From Balanoglossus misakiensis (lineage: Eukaryota > Hemichordata): a stretch of 64,000 nt of DNA. A model generated the notes under the pieces. It did no database searches. It was not told the DNA's origin and saw nothing but the letters and a program-made list of their open reading frames with translations. Position 1 is the first letter of the stretch. The number at the start of each line of letters is the position of its first letter. A program made the position numbers and the translations under genes. Where the stretch lies: assembly GCA_040954595.2 (NCBI GenBank), contig CM082587.2, forward strand, positions 3,100,001 through 3,164,000, read 5' to 3'. Shown in pieces: positions 15,201-28,700 of this stretch.

Positions 15201-16722
15201 TTACTGTTTTGATAAAAACAAAAACAAATGAGGTAGCCAGAACTGAAAACAAGTCCTGTTGAATAAATTTTCTTTTTTACACTCTGTCATTTTCAGAAAC
15301 AACCAGCGTCAATGACAGTAATTCACAAAAATGTCTGTTGCCTCTTAGTATTTGCTACGAATTTCACAAGATTATTTATCTTCATGAACGCCACTGTTAT
15401 ATTTTGGAGTTCACCCCTCCTTGATGACATACCACCCACCCCATCTGCCAATGGATTATCCCAACTTGAATTTCCTTGAGGTCCTTAATATTGTCCATTC
15501 AGCATCCCTGAGCAAAAGACAAGGGAATTCACGATGGGATTCTTATCCCACCCATCGAAAAACAACACTTCATGCCAACTACAGGTAAACCTACAGTCCT
15601 ACTTGTGGAAAAAAATATCTTGTGTCTGACTACTATGTTTTATATCTTCTCCTGCCTATTCACACGACTCAAAATTAAGAAATTGAGCATACTTTTCATA
15701 GCATAATTCTCCTGACTGAGGGCGTCTTTCAAAATGGCCACTAGGAAGGGCAGGGGGGTGATTAGCCCCATCAACCATTACAATAATTTAACAAGTAGAC
15801 ACAAAATGAGGTAGCCTAACCCTTTATGATGTTGTCAATAACGTTAAGAACCTCGTGTGTCACATTTTGGAGTCAATGAAGATTGAAAACGCATCGTCAT
15901 GAACCCCAACTCAGCTCATTGTCACAAACAGGACTATGAGCGACTTCATAAATATTTGAAAACAAAGCCTAACTACAAAGGCTTCAGACAAAGCTGTTTA
16001 AAAGTACAACCCGGGACTTGTCTTTAAAACGTAGCTTACAGACAGACAGACGACAAGTTCCCTGATTACACAAGTGAAATGTTGAGGCAAAAAGTACCAA
16101 GAAATATAGTGTACTGCTTGCCCAGACTACATTGGTGGCCTAAAAGTGACATATCACAGATCACAGTGAGGACAGAAAAAAAAGACAAACATCTTGAAAT
16201 ATATAAATTTATATATATGTTGGTATATGTTATATACACAGGTGAGGGTTCCATTGAATGAAAAAAATGTCTCTGAGTTTTAATTGTGCTATAAATACCT
16301 GACAGTGCCTTGTCCTTGATGCAATAAAAATGCCCTGATTTTGCAGAATATTTTTTTACAATTTTATTTAGCTTTGGTGACAAAACCACTTGACAGAGAG
16401 CAGCAATTCCAAAATGGCCACCAGGTAATCCCCCCTCTGGGTGGTCACACTGCCAGCATCATCTTAGTTACTTCAAGCCAATCCCAGGAATTCTGGTCAC
16501 ATGAATTTTACTAGAAAAATGACCACAATTTTTCCATAAAACTTCACACGTGGCCATTTTGAAACTGCTGCCGTCTCAAACGGCTAAATAACTACCACCC
16601 TATAATGTCCCACTCATTTGGTATAACCCAATCACGCCCATTAGTTTTTCGGCTGGATTGTACCATTCCTGAGGAAGTACAGGGTTGTTTTTTTACAGGA
16701 TGTGCGCATCTTTTTTCTTCTT
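12205..16722 (-). other. probable long 3' UTR of TGFBR3
   Basis: About 4.5 kb between the TGFBR3 stop codon and the CDC7 end shows no supportable coding exon on either strand. A minus-strand AATAAA at 12205-12210 is the last one before CDC7; another is near 16362. Betaglycan mRNAs of other animals have multi-kilobase 3' UTRs, so one long UTR is the simplest reading. It contains C/G runs (13995-14012, 14701-14710) and a palindromic GTTTCCATGGTAAC at 15014-15027. The actual cleavage site is unknown. Confidence 0.4.
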
Positions 16723-19700
16723 CTACGTTGACATGGCTGACATTGGTGTTGACATTGAGGATGGGTAAGGGTAAGAATGGACAGCGTGTCCGTTGGCAGT
16801 GGGGCCGTTACCGATGGTTACACCTTGAAACTGTCCAAACTGGGGGTGCTGCGGCGGCTGCGACGGCGTCTCTTCTGAAGCTTGCTGCGGCTGTTTCTGC
16901 ATCATTGGACCTGTCAAATAAATGCTTTGAGCATTAACACATCATACTGAAATATACTGAAATATAACATCAGGGTGGCTACCCCCTGAGCATTTAGGTT
17001 CCCACTCAACAGGTGGTTGGGCTTAGGGTAAGTGTCCGGCAAGCAAATGTCAAGGGGGTGACTGTCCAAGAATCAAAAGAACACACAACTGCATGGGATA
17101 TAGAGTATAATTGCATACCTGTGTGCGTGTGTATATACCACAAGGCTGCCGTCAACAACACTCCTATAATAAACGCTGCAAAGGCGATTCCAACCACTGC
17201 ACCAGTCTCGAGGCCAATTATAACTACAAAACAATGATACCAAAAAATCAACATTAAACAGAAGCACACAATAAACTGAAGAATACGACGGGAATATAAT
17301 TTTGACAGTGGTCTCTTTTATAGCAATAGACAAAATGAAAAACTTGCTTGACTTACTTTCATTGATTGGTTGTTGTTGTTTGCTTGCTCCAGTGGGGGGT
17401 TCATCAGTTTGTCCTCCACCTCCTGACAATTTAACTTCCTCTTTTGGTTTCGATCCTGACCCAGATCCTGGATTGCCTATGAGGAAACCAGACAGGTCAG
17501 GCATTAAACTAAGGGAATGTATTTGTAAAGTTCGTCAAGAACTGAACGTTGTCCCAAAAATAATCTGTAAGACATGATTCCTTCAAGTATAGTACTAACA
17601 GCTTCTACCATACAAAGAAAACTGCCCCAGGTAACTTAGAGCTTGTCTAACCTTGCAGCTGTATGGGTCCCAATGTCTTGTGTCCCAGCATCATCAGGGA
17701 TGTGTGGTCAATATCTGGCTGTGCTTGCAATTGAATGCAACGCTCAACTTGGTTCAGACACTGCGAGAATAAAATAGAACCATACAAATTATATGTGTGT
17801 AGGAAACCTAGCTTGGTATCAACATTTTTATACGAGAATGGGCAATGAATCTACCCACCCAAGAAAGAAGCAAAAACAAAGCTTTCCAAACTCACCAGAG
17901 GTAACGGCAGTTGTGTGTTCTTCTCTCGTGCACATGTGGTGATCTCACAGTGAACATACTGAGGCTCTTGTGAGGTCACGTAGAAACTGAAGCGGTAGAG
18001 CTTGGTTTGGCTCGGCATATCGAACCGGTCTGCCAGGTCGCTCAGGCTCAAGTCCTCGGTCACAATCCTCGAGTCGTGACACCTTGAAGGTCAAGGAGAA
18101 GGTTATTAGTACGCGGTCATGGCACTGAATTGTCATCTTCTGCTATACTCTCTGATGCCAATGTATCATATCATAAATGCTGAATCTCACACAAAAATGA
18201 GACAAATTGCCCACATACCCATTTTCAATCAGCATCACTGCACCCGGTCCTTTCCCCTGATCTGCGCTCGAGGAAAGCCAGCAATTCTGAGGCATGACGC
18301 CAAACATGTCCAAGTCGGTCCTCAACCCCAGCTCCACGTGAATCTGGGCATGGTTTATGCCAACAGTCCACGGGAAGCTTGTGTGTTCATTCACGTAGAG
18401 TGCCGTTTCAAACACTCGCATGGTGTAATCATCGATGCGTGTCGGATCGTCGCCCTTCTGGATGGGGACGTCCTCGTCGACGCGGCCAGTGTGGTACTGA
18501 CAGGAGAACTCAATCTTGAGGGTTTGCAGGTCTTCGTCGTCACTGGGCGGATCCTCGCCCACCGCGGACGCATCCAGAGTCTCGGTTGCGCTACCTTCCA
18601 CCGTGAACTCACTGGTGACCACAAGCTAAAGAGAAAATAGGGAAAGATGTGTAACCACAAAGGAGAAAATAGCATAAGACTAAAGTGAAGGACACAACAG
18701 CAAGGAACTTGAGGGAAAAGAATCTACTCACAGCATTGGTGAATATCACTTGTGTCGCCTGATCATCAAGTTGTGTGTCGCAGCCGTCCAGCAGGGTGGA
18801 CAGCGTGTAGTGGGTGGCGTTCTCCGACGCCCTGCAGCTTCTGTCCTCCAGAGACAAGCTGTCTCCAGAGATACCAAACATCTCCAAGGCGTCTTTCTTC
18901 ACGGCAACGGTGATCCCTTGCGCGTGACAGTCTACGCTCATCGCATAATGCACGATCTGTTTGGTGCTTGACGGGTCCAGGAGTGGCGGTTCAACTTCTA
19001 TGTTTTCTTCATCTGAAACTGTGATCAGTTTTTGCGGTTATAAATCAGTCAAGTCTAATTTGAATCAGCAAGAAAAGTATGGCGGAACACTTCTGCATTA
19101 TTCATAAATATGCATCCAGAAATCCGCGACAAACACATGAATAAGAACATTTTGACTTACATGTCCTAGCGAGCTGCACATTGAACATGTTTGCCAGCTG
19201 TGCTTCTGTGTAGGACACCAGGTGCTTGTATCGCTGAGCCGCCCAGTTGATGAGCTCTGAGCCGGACTTCAGAGGGTTTCCCGCATCTCCGACCGGTTGG
19301 ATAGTCAGCGAATCCTGATCGACGTCCACAACGTCAACGTTGCCATTAGTCTGATTTCAGAAAGAAAAAAAGAAACGATCAAATTTTACAAAGTACAATA
19401 GCACAAAATCATGTGTGCACTCACAGCAGCAATTTCAATTCAAATATTTATGAAATGTTCCCGAAAATCGACTCACCAAAATTTCAACGTTTCCAGTAAT
19501 CCTCTCTGCCGACACTTGCCAATTGACGCCGCTCGGACCTTTCAATATCAGCAAGACGTTCTTTCTCGGCGCACCCTCATCCTCCTTGTCGGACGCGATC
19601 TTCAAAATGGCGTTCTGTATCTCGGCATTCTCTCTGACCTGCTTACTTATGCTGTGGACTTCAATGACGTGGACCTCCTTATCGGACAGGTCTCTGCTCT

Positions 19701-22700
19701 GCGGGAGGGCGCACCCGTTGGCCGGTTGCTTCTCCTGGTAGGCGGCCATCGTGTTGGGGGAGAAGAAGTTGCTGGCAAGGACACAGTCTGGAGGAAGGAG
19801 TGATACTGCAAAAGAGAAACATATGTGTAAGCTAAGCCAACTTCTAAAGCACTGAAACTTGACCAGAAGGCTGCAATGTCTGGAATCACACCAACCTTCT
19901 CCAACTCTGACATAGATGTGGTCTGCCCTCTGTATCTCGGTGAACGACGTGGCCACACCATAGCGTTCTTTCGCCCATTCCAGCAGACGGTTGCTGTCTT
20001 TCGGCAAGCGATGCTCTTTGTGGACATCCACTTGAAGATCCCCCACAGTCTTCACCTTTGACCCTCGCCTCACCTGGCAAACAAAAAAGATGAAAGGTTA
20101 TAAGCCTACAGTTACAGTACAAAAGGCCACCCCATATAGTTATGTACGTACAAACATGCAATATTTGGGATTCATTTGTGTTTGCGAAGAGACTGATCCA
20201 CAAGCGATATGCCACTCGATACTTGGAACATTCTCGGGGTTCTTTTGAAATATTTGACCCAGTATGACCGATCTCTGACCCACGGATTGCAAGACGTGGC
20301 CGAGTTGAAACAGCTCCTTTCCAGAGGAAGGTCACCCTGACCTGGGTTGTCAACGGATGTGTGTCAGCGGCAAGCTGGCACGATAACGTTCCGCCCAATT
20401 GCTTGCAGCCATTTGTCAACACCCTATTGAAACCCTTGCTTTTGGAAGGCACCCAAGTAATGAAACTTGAAACGTGTGTGTGAGTGTGACATATATATCA
20501 GTGAGCCCTCCCAAGCATGACTATACAAAAGCCTTCAGTCACTTTGAGAATTCCCACAAATTTCTGTGTGTACACTATTTCAATTCGATATAGATACTTT
20601 TCTTGTATCACCACTGAGTTTGGGTGAGTTATACATGGATTAGTGGGCGTACCAGTGGGCTGGAGCAAAAAAAAAAAATATGCTATGCATCCACTGATGG
20701 CTTGCAGGCCAAAATGTGATGACATGTACAAAGCAGTTCTTTAAAACACATTAATTTCAGAGACTAAGTGAGTACAGACAACTGCCAGAAAGTGGGAAAG
20801 ACCCTGATGAAAGAGTTTACTGAGAAGACACAGCCCAGCGAATTTAGCACGCGGTATGGTTACACTCCATCCCTTTCAGTAATTCTGGCTCGGCTTAAGG
20901 AAGTACACGTAAACCTAATTTGTCAATAAACTAGTTACCAGTTCTAAAATAGCAAATATGTTTCTATAAATGCCAATAGTGTGTGAACTTATGAAAATAT
21001 TGGATGTCATGAGCGAGGAATTTGCAGGACGCCCTCTATTGACTCAATTGTGAATGGACGCTGGGGCCTGTGGACCTAGATACTGATCTTCGATGGCTTC
21101 TATTCACTGTCGAGTATTTTCTCTTTTCGCAATCAAATTGCAGTTGGTAAAAAGCTCACTCTGCTGTCAGAATTGACTAAAAAATCCTGGATGACGAAGG
21201 CAAGCCACGCATATCACCGATAAAGTTAGTCAATATCATCCAAAAATCACACAAATTATTGATAATTATTACAATCAACGTGCCCCACGCATATCAGATA
21301 AATTATCAATAATTTACCATCAATGTGATCCCAAGAGTCTTGCCACCTCATGTTCTAGCGTATTTGTCATCATATTATATGCTTTGTCAGAGCAAGATTA
21401 CAGTTTTTGAAACCACTACTGAAAAATCACCTTGCCTTAGAGTATAAATAAAAACAGCCAAACCCACAGCCTTAGAATTGAGCATCAATTCCTCTGTGCT
21501 TCTCTGATTCCATTGTGTTTTTAACAGTGACGCACGCCTTTTCAACCGTTACCAGGCATTGACAGATTGAGAAGGTGACTTTGTAGCTCGTGCAGTGCCC
21601 TGTCCCTCAAAACGATGGCGGCCTTCAATGCACTCAGGGGGTTTTGAAATCCTTGGACCCCAATGATTCTAAACAACCGGGGAAGGACAGATAGGCTTAG
21701 TACTACGTTTGCTTTTTTCATGAGTCGTCACGTCATATTATCATCCATCAATATAATATCTTTGCAGAACTCATGATAAACTGACAAAGATTCCCTGGTT
21801 TTTAATAGTCCCTACAGTATACAGAATCCTACCATACTGTAACACCACTGAAGATATTCAATGTTCTTATCAGCGTTTGGGGTTGACAGGTTCTTGTGGA
21901 GTGATCATATACATCCCAACTCCACATGTTGGACTATCCATCCGAAATATAAATTTATCAACAAGGTCAGGAAAAGTAACAGCTGTGCTGGAGAGAGAGA
22001 GAGAGAGGGCCCTGGAAAAATAGCACAAGGAGGACGGAATTTCACTTCACAAGGAATTACTTTCACAGTGGCCTCCATTAAGCACTCACAATGTGTCGAC
22101 ATCAAAAGAATCTGAGATGGATTTTGTTTCAGGGGGATATCAATTGACCTCTTCCGGCGTTGGTTTTGCAAAAACACTACACTGCAAGTGGACAGAAAGT
22201 TAGTTTCATGGGCGAGAAATGGCTGGCTGATTGGGCCATCATTCCATTCTGGAGTCACACAGCACAGTAGTAGATGATGTGTTATCTGTATGTATGCAGG
22301 AAGGAAGGACAAAAGATCAAAAACGCTGTCAATAACACTGAATCCCTTGGGGTTGGAGTTACCGGATATGTGTTTCAACTGATTCATTTTGGTCATGAAA
22401 TTTACACACATCTTCTTCTGTGTCCGGAATAATCATTCCCAAAAACATACCAGTCACCTCTAAGAAATTATTTTCCATTATTTGAACATGACGATCTCAA
22501 GTTTCTAGTCCATTAGGCCGTGACCATATTGCTTTTCCCATTGAGCAGTTACTGAGACGAAAATACTAATTCACTGAATATGAACTCAAAGAAAATCCTA
22601 CAATCCCTGAGACTATTAAAACATCCTCTATACCCAGATTTGTGACATCGATACACCTTCCACGAGAATCTAAGTGAGGCCCTGAGTCCACTCGGGCTTT

Positions 22701-25700
22701 CCTGTGAAAACAACAAACCTGCCTGGCACAGCTTGAATTCCCCTGGAGCCCATTGCATTACACCTACGCAGGAAATCCTAGATACTGAACAGAGGTTGGA
22801 AAGAAAACTTGCCGGAAGAAAAACTATGCATGTTTCTGCCTCTAATTTAGTCGAGCTGCGTCTATCCTCTCATATTATATTACTGTTGAAAATCATGTTT
22901 CATTTTCTGAGATTTCTCCAATCCCTGTCCTAGCTTATAAAGTCCACACAAATTACAACAAAAAAATGCCGCAATACTGTTTATTTAGAGTACTGATAAA
23001 TCATGTGTCGACATAAAACTAGTGATCTCAAGGGACTTCTTTTAATACAAAATTTCAAAATCACTGAACCATACTATCGCGAACGATCTCTTTAACCCCA
23101 AACGCAACAGGAAGCCAGGGTCATACCACCTTGGGTCAAGTTTTAAATGTAGCGATTCTCTAAGCTGATAGGCTTGACCTTTATACAAACAACAAAACAA
23201 ACAAACAAACAATGGCTGCACTGCCTGACACAAAAACGAACACATTCCAATGGTCAGAGTGTTTTACGGCTGGAGTATTACTAATACATTACTGACAAAA
23301 CAATCCCTTTTCAGGCCTCTGCTCTGGTTTCACCTGGTGTTAGGTGTAACGAGTCGTTTAGGCGTCAAGATTCTGAAAGACAAATTTCATCTGAATTTCC
23401 TTGTCACAATTTTTTCAATTACCGTAATGATACTTATTAAATATATTCAAAATTTTAAGCCAGGAACTTTATTCGCCTACAGCATTTTCATTGATTAAAA
23501 TCTCCACCCAAGGTCTTGTACACTGCATGATGGCCATGGACTAATCTATGTGTCCTTCAGGTTCCATTCAATACTGTTACACATGTAGATGCCATGGTTA
23601 CAAGCAGGTCATGTGATTTTCCTCCTTCTTGAAGTCCTTCGCTAAATTCTGTCATACATTCTCTGGGATAGGGGGAAAAAACTTATCCCGGAAGATTCTG
23701 GGACTGACCAAACTAGATGAAATCTGCAAGGTTCAAAAACAATCGCCGCAAGGTGAAGCTACAGTACAGCTGACATGCAGAGAATTTTAATCGGTACGTT
23801 TTACTACAGTGTAAATATCACAAAATTTTCAGTGTACTGTGTCATTTTCAAAATTGCATTCTGGGATACTTAATCAAATCCTCCCCATGCCAAAGTACCA
23901 TCAGAATTCGTACAAGGAATTATTTTGCCACGGCAACTCGCAGCATCATATTAAGCCCTCATCAGCACAGATTGCTTTGTTGGACGCTCCAGCTCCATGT
24001 TTTATTCATGGTGCATCTTCAGTGCGTGGAGCTAGCGTGACAGATAACTGAAAAATAAATTCATAACATTAAACCGCACATATTTAAATGCTAATTTTAT
24101 CTTCAAAAAATTGTAGCGTTATTCTGACAGGAGCCTGAATGAGTTATTTCAATGGCAATGATGCCCACATGTACACATGCAAAATCCTTAATGGCATTTT
24201 CAATCAGGTATCGCAAAAATACATCCCTTTTATTATTATCTAATCTATGCTAGTCACGTTTTTTTGTTCTCTCTCCCTTAATGGACCTTGTCAGCTCGAT
24301 CGCCGGGTCGGCAGTGAAACAGTGTCGTGTCACCCAACCAGCTGTTTTGACATTCCTCCCGTCCTTGACACACTTCTTCACTTCACCTGGCAGCCTATCA
24401 GCAACACTGTGCAAGGCCATCCATTGAAAACCTCTCGCTGCTTGAAGGATATTTGACGTCACTATCTTGTGAACTGGCTCACTGCCAACCCTGTGTTATT
24501 GTGCTGCTGTTGTTGTTTTTTAAATACCCCCTCTCCACATAAAACAAAAGATTTACTTTTTTTAGACGCAGGATGACAAATATAGACTATTGTGTTTGGA
24601 CTGTACGAGTAAAATAGATGTCATTTTCCCACGCCCGCGAAACAAAAGATGATACAACTACTTGATCTAGTTTTTTAACCTTTGAGGTGCAACATTTGGG
24701 TTTAACTATTGTCTCCCGCACTCAAAGCATGGTTAGAACCATACAGAAAATGAAGAGAATGAGATAGCTCGCTATTTTATCACAAAAACAATGAGGACAG
24801 AACACTTCAAATTTTAGGCTGAACTTCAGAGATTAGCCAAATCAACCAGATGTCATCCAACAAAACATCTTCTTGGTACAATTGCATTTAGTTCATATGA
24901 CCTCAAAACCGAAAGCACAATAACATTTATAGGAGAGGCGTGGAGGTCGATGCACTACACTTAAACCAGTTTTTCGCATTCTTTGACCACTTTTTGATTT
25001 TATTTAACCTTACACACTTGATATGTTACCTCAGATTGTGGGCATCCCCCCCCCCCCCCCCCACCATTTAAGATTCATGGTGGGCAAACCCAACCAGGTC
25101 ACACTGACAGAGAATAAATTGCCGACAGGTTCAAGAATGATAATCAGGAAGAGAACCGTCAGTGTACAATTTCCACACACACACCGCTAGGCCCGTATTG
25201 AATGTCACCAGAGGCCCGTCCGAGAAACTGAAGACAGAGTCGTGAACAAACAAATTATTCTACAAACACAAGATGACAGAAGGATCACAGAGTTTGCATG
25301 ACTGATGGAGGTCAGAGGTCACTGCTGATGGAAAACAGGCCCACAAGGACTGTCAAGCACTTCCTGTGAAGGTGGTTTCCAATGGATACCAAGTTTACTT
25401 TTCGATATCACAACTTACATTATCACAATTGAATTCAAAGTCAAGCCAGTACCTCACATTCTATTCTGACAGGTATCTCCTATTCTGAACTGTAAAGTCT
25501 GCAAAACTAAAACAAATCATTTCAAAGGAGCCTGCAGAACACGCCAACAGCATCGCAAAAATCCTGAAGTGACATTTAGAGTTGTGTACGATAACAACTA
25601 ATTGACAATATGTGAAAGGGTGAATACAGTCAGCGGCGGTTCATCTCTGTGACAACCATACCAAAACAGACCAGATGATAACAAATTCATCTCTTTAAAG

Positions 25701-28700
25701 TAAAGCAGCAGTTATTTTAGGAGACGGCAGATGGTACCAGGCTAGTAATAGCCAGTTAGTGCCAGGGATTATCCAAATGATCATCCCCTTGTTTGCATTT
25801 TCTTAAATCTTATCGCTGGGTCATATTGCTGATACTGCCTTCTATTTGGCCCCCAATATCTGCAAGCCAATCTTTATCGCATTGAGGATAAGACCATAAT
25901 ATTACACTTTGATGTTTTTACTGAAAGCCTTTCCTCAAAGATATGTAGTTCAATTTTCCGTCAAAGCTATCCTTGGTAAACAATCCCTGGTTTTCACATT
26001 AGGGGGTACTCCACCCAGCCAGATACATGTATAGGCATATCAGTGTTTACTGTTTTGATAAATAAATTGCTATCAACTCTGATTTGCACGAACTAAGTAT
26101 CACCTGATACAACTATTTAGAATGTACAACAATTGTAGCCCCCGAAGTGGGCTCATATTGCGAGTGGCTCATAACAGTTCCCGCTGTAACGAACTCTAAA
26201 AAGTAACAGTAACTTCTTTTCATTTCTCGACTCACTGGACAATACTTTCATTCAGCTTTCAAACATCGTCACCTTGATCTGCTCGTTATTTTGTTAACTG
26301 ACACAGCACACAACCAGCAGTGCGTTCTGTTGGCTCGCGGCCTACGTGAGACCACATGCATGAGAAGGGTTTCCAGGTCAGAAGCATTTAGCGATAAATG
26401 TTTGACCTGTTGATCAAATACACTGGTCGCACTCCACGTTTTTGCCCCCCACCCCCAGCGAGTCTACACCGTCTTAGCAACTGTGATTAATATGCTTAAC
26501 AATAAGAAATAATGGGAGAAAATAAATGATTATTGCGTATACTTACATGAAATACGTGTTGAACTTCGTGCGATATCCTGTCTCCTTGTATCCTCCAAAG
26601 AACAGCTTGCTCCGAATTCAACACAAAAATAATGGGTTTATCATAAGTCCCCGTGGCAGCAATGGGTCGTATATTAAGAAAAATTTCAGGTTTAGAATCA
26701 GCAGTCTCTTGACTGTTTTTAATATTAATAATGTGAACCTCTTCCGAGGTCGAAGTTTTTGCTCGGCTGTAGCATCCCGGCCCAACCGAGTATTGTTCAT
26801 AAATAGGAGTAACGTACGGAGAATTGAACGGTGAAACAGGCTGACAGGTTCTCAGTCCAGTGGAATCTGTAAGACACCAAGAAAGAGAGAGTTATACATC
26901 TCAGTTTTTTTACTGCAAGGCTGTGTGTTTTAGAGCAGTATATATAAGCTTCATTTGCTGTGGTGCATAAGAATTCATTAGGTTTCGCGCACATCTGAAC
27001 GTAGCCGGCAAAATGACGGATTATTGAGAATATACTCAGGTTCTGTTGTCAATTTCAGGGACAAGGAGTCACAGTTCTTGGGATCAAAAGCGCTCCCGCC
27101 CTTGCTAAGACTTTTAAGTCAAAAGAAAACCTTTGAATTGTTTATTTGGAGAACACTTTCAATGACACGCCCTTGCCATTCATATTTGGGAAGATTTATG
27201 AAAACTAAAAAGAGTTATTTACGAGACCCTTGTCAGTCAGGCGGTAAACAACAGGCAAATCTGAGCATTCATCCATCCTTTCCGGAAACCGACCATGTCA
27301 CTGTGTAACCAGTAAAATACCAAAGAAACAATGTAACAGGCAAGGGAATTTTCTGTCAATTCTCCCTTGCGTACCATCTGAACGTGTCCACATGAACGCA
27401 AATTTAGGTTACGACAACCCCGAGGAAACAGAAGACCCAGCTGCTAGGTCAATTTGGTCACAAAAGCCTCAGATTCAAAAGTCTTGATCTATTCTCAAGA
27501 GGATGGACTTCAAAGAAACCTGTCACACAGTTGAATTTTATCTTCTTCAAAAAACTGAAACGGCGATAACGAATGAACTTCAGCAAATTGTAACATAGGA
27601 CGGTCGCTGCTACAAAGCGTGCATGCAGCTGACACCATCAGTAAACCATGGGGCACTAAAGACGGGTTGAAATTGCGGAAAACATTGACTGCTCCCCACA
27701 CAATACATCAATACATTGGTGCAATCTGAAATGCCGGAAAAGTCTTTTATAGACGAAGCCTCTATAGGTTCTTTACAAATTGTCGTGTGTGTGTGGTTTT
27801 GCTTAAAAACATGGTGGTGCTCTTTCATAGCAATCAATAAGCTGTAAGTGCTTTTTAAAATGCGGGCTAAGTGGTTTAACTGCTGTTTTCTGTCCCAGGT
27901 TCACAGATCAGGTCAGCACACTTAACCTGGTCACCCCTAGTTCTCCTATGGTTCAGTCCTCTCTAATGGGAGCAAATAATTGGATCACAGCACTGGAGAA
28001 CATGGGGGAGGGGTGCAACCTTCAGAGTTTTGTATACCTCATTTGTTTGCTTTAATTTCAAATTCTTTGAGAGCAAAATATGCCTTTGAATATTGATCTA
28101 TTTTGTATAAATCCTGACTGGAGCCATTCTGTATGATATTGTGAATCATAACATGTCCAGTCAAGATTTTTTATGCACAAAAGTTGCGTAGGTAAAAAGC
28201 GACTCTCCCTGTTTGTTTGTTTTTTCACTTTGTAAAATTAACATTGATAATATCAACCAGCCTAATGGAAGCTCAAAACCATACACATTGCAAATAAGAT
28301 CACTAAAATGTTCAAAATTTGGGTCAGTTTTTCATCCCAAACTCTTCGTATCCTTGAGAGCATTTTTTTCCCCAGTTGACAGTCAGTGATCGACACCAAC
28401 ATAAGCCGCATATCAATGTCATTACACATTTACTTTGCGAGAAAAAACACAGCACAAGACATTCTGTGAATACCCGAGCTGTCACACTGGCCGAAACTCA
28501 ATCCAATACTTCCAACAGAATATCTCTAACCGCATTTCAATGCGTACGGCCAACATAGCGGTCTTGTTACATCCACAGACACCGTTTCTTTTCTCTTCGG
28601 ATTGTCGCAGCGAGACCAGCCGCGGCAAGGGTTCATTCTCTACACAAAACTGCAGGGACATGTTTTTCGGCTGTTGTCGGGTAAACATGTGCATGTCACC

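Noticed and set aside
17050-17070. Short phrase GGTGACTGTCC shared by 17054, 29744 and 47798 as a dispersed repeat family
   Set aside because: Only about 11 bases are shared and the flanks do not align by eye, so it is insufficient to define a repeat.
18119-18640. 173-codon plus-strand frame
   Set aside because: It is the antisense shadow of the large TGFBR3 ZP-domain exon 18219-18625.
21905-22411. 168-codon open frame on the minus strand in the TGFBR3 intron
   Set aside because: The composition looks non-coding, no similarity was recognised, and no acceptor or donor phases match the TGFBR3 exons.
23042-23245. Minus-strand frame considered as the missing TGFBR3 N-terminal exon
   Set aside because: Its apparent similarity (a short REsLHL stretch) is too weak and the cysteine pattern does not fit.
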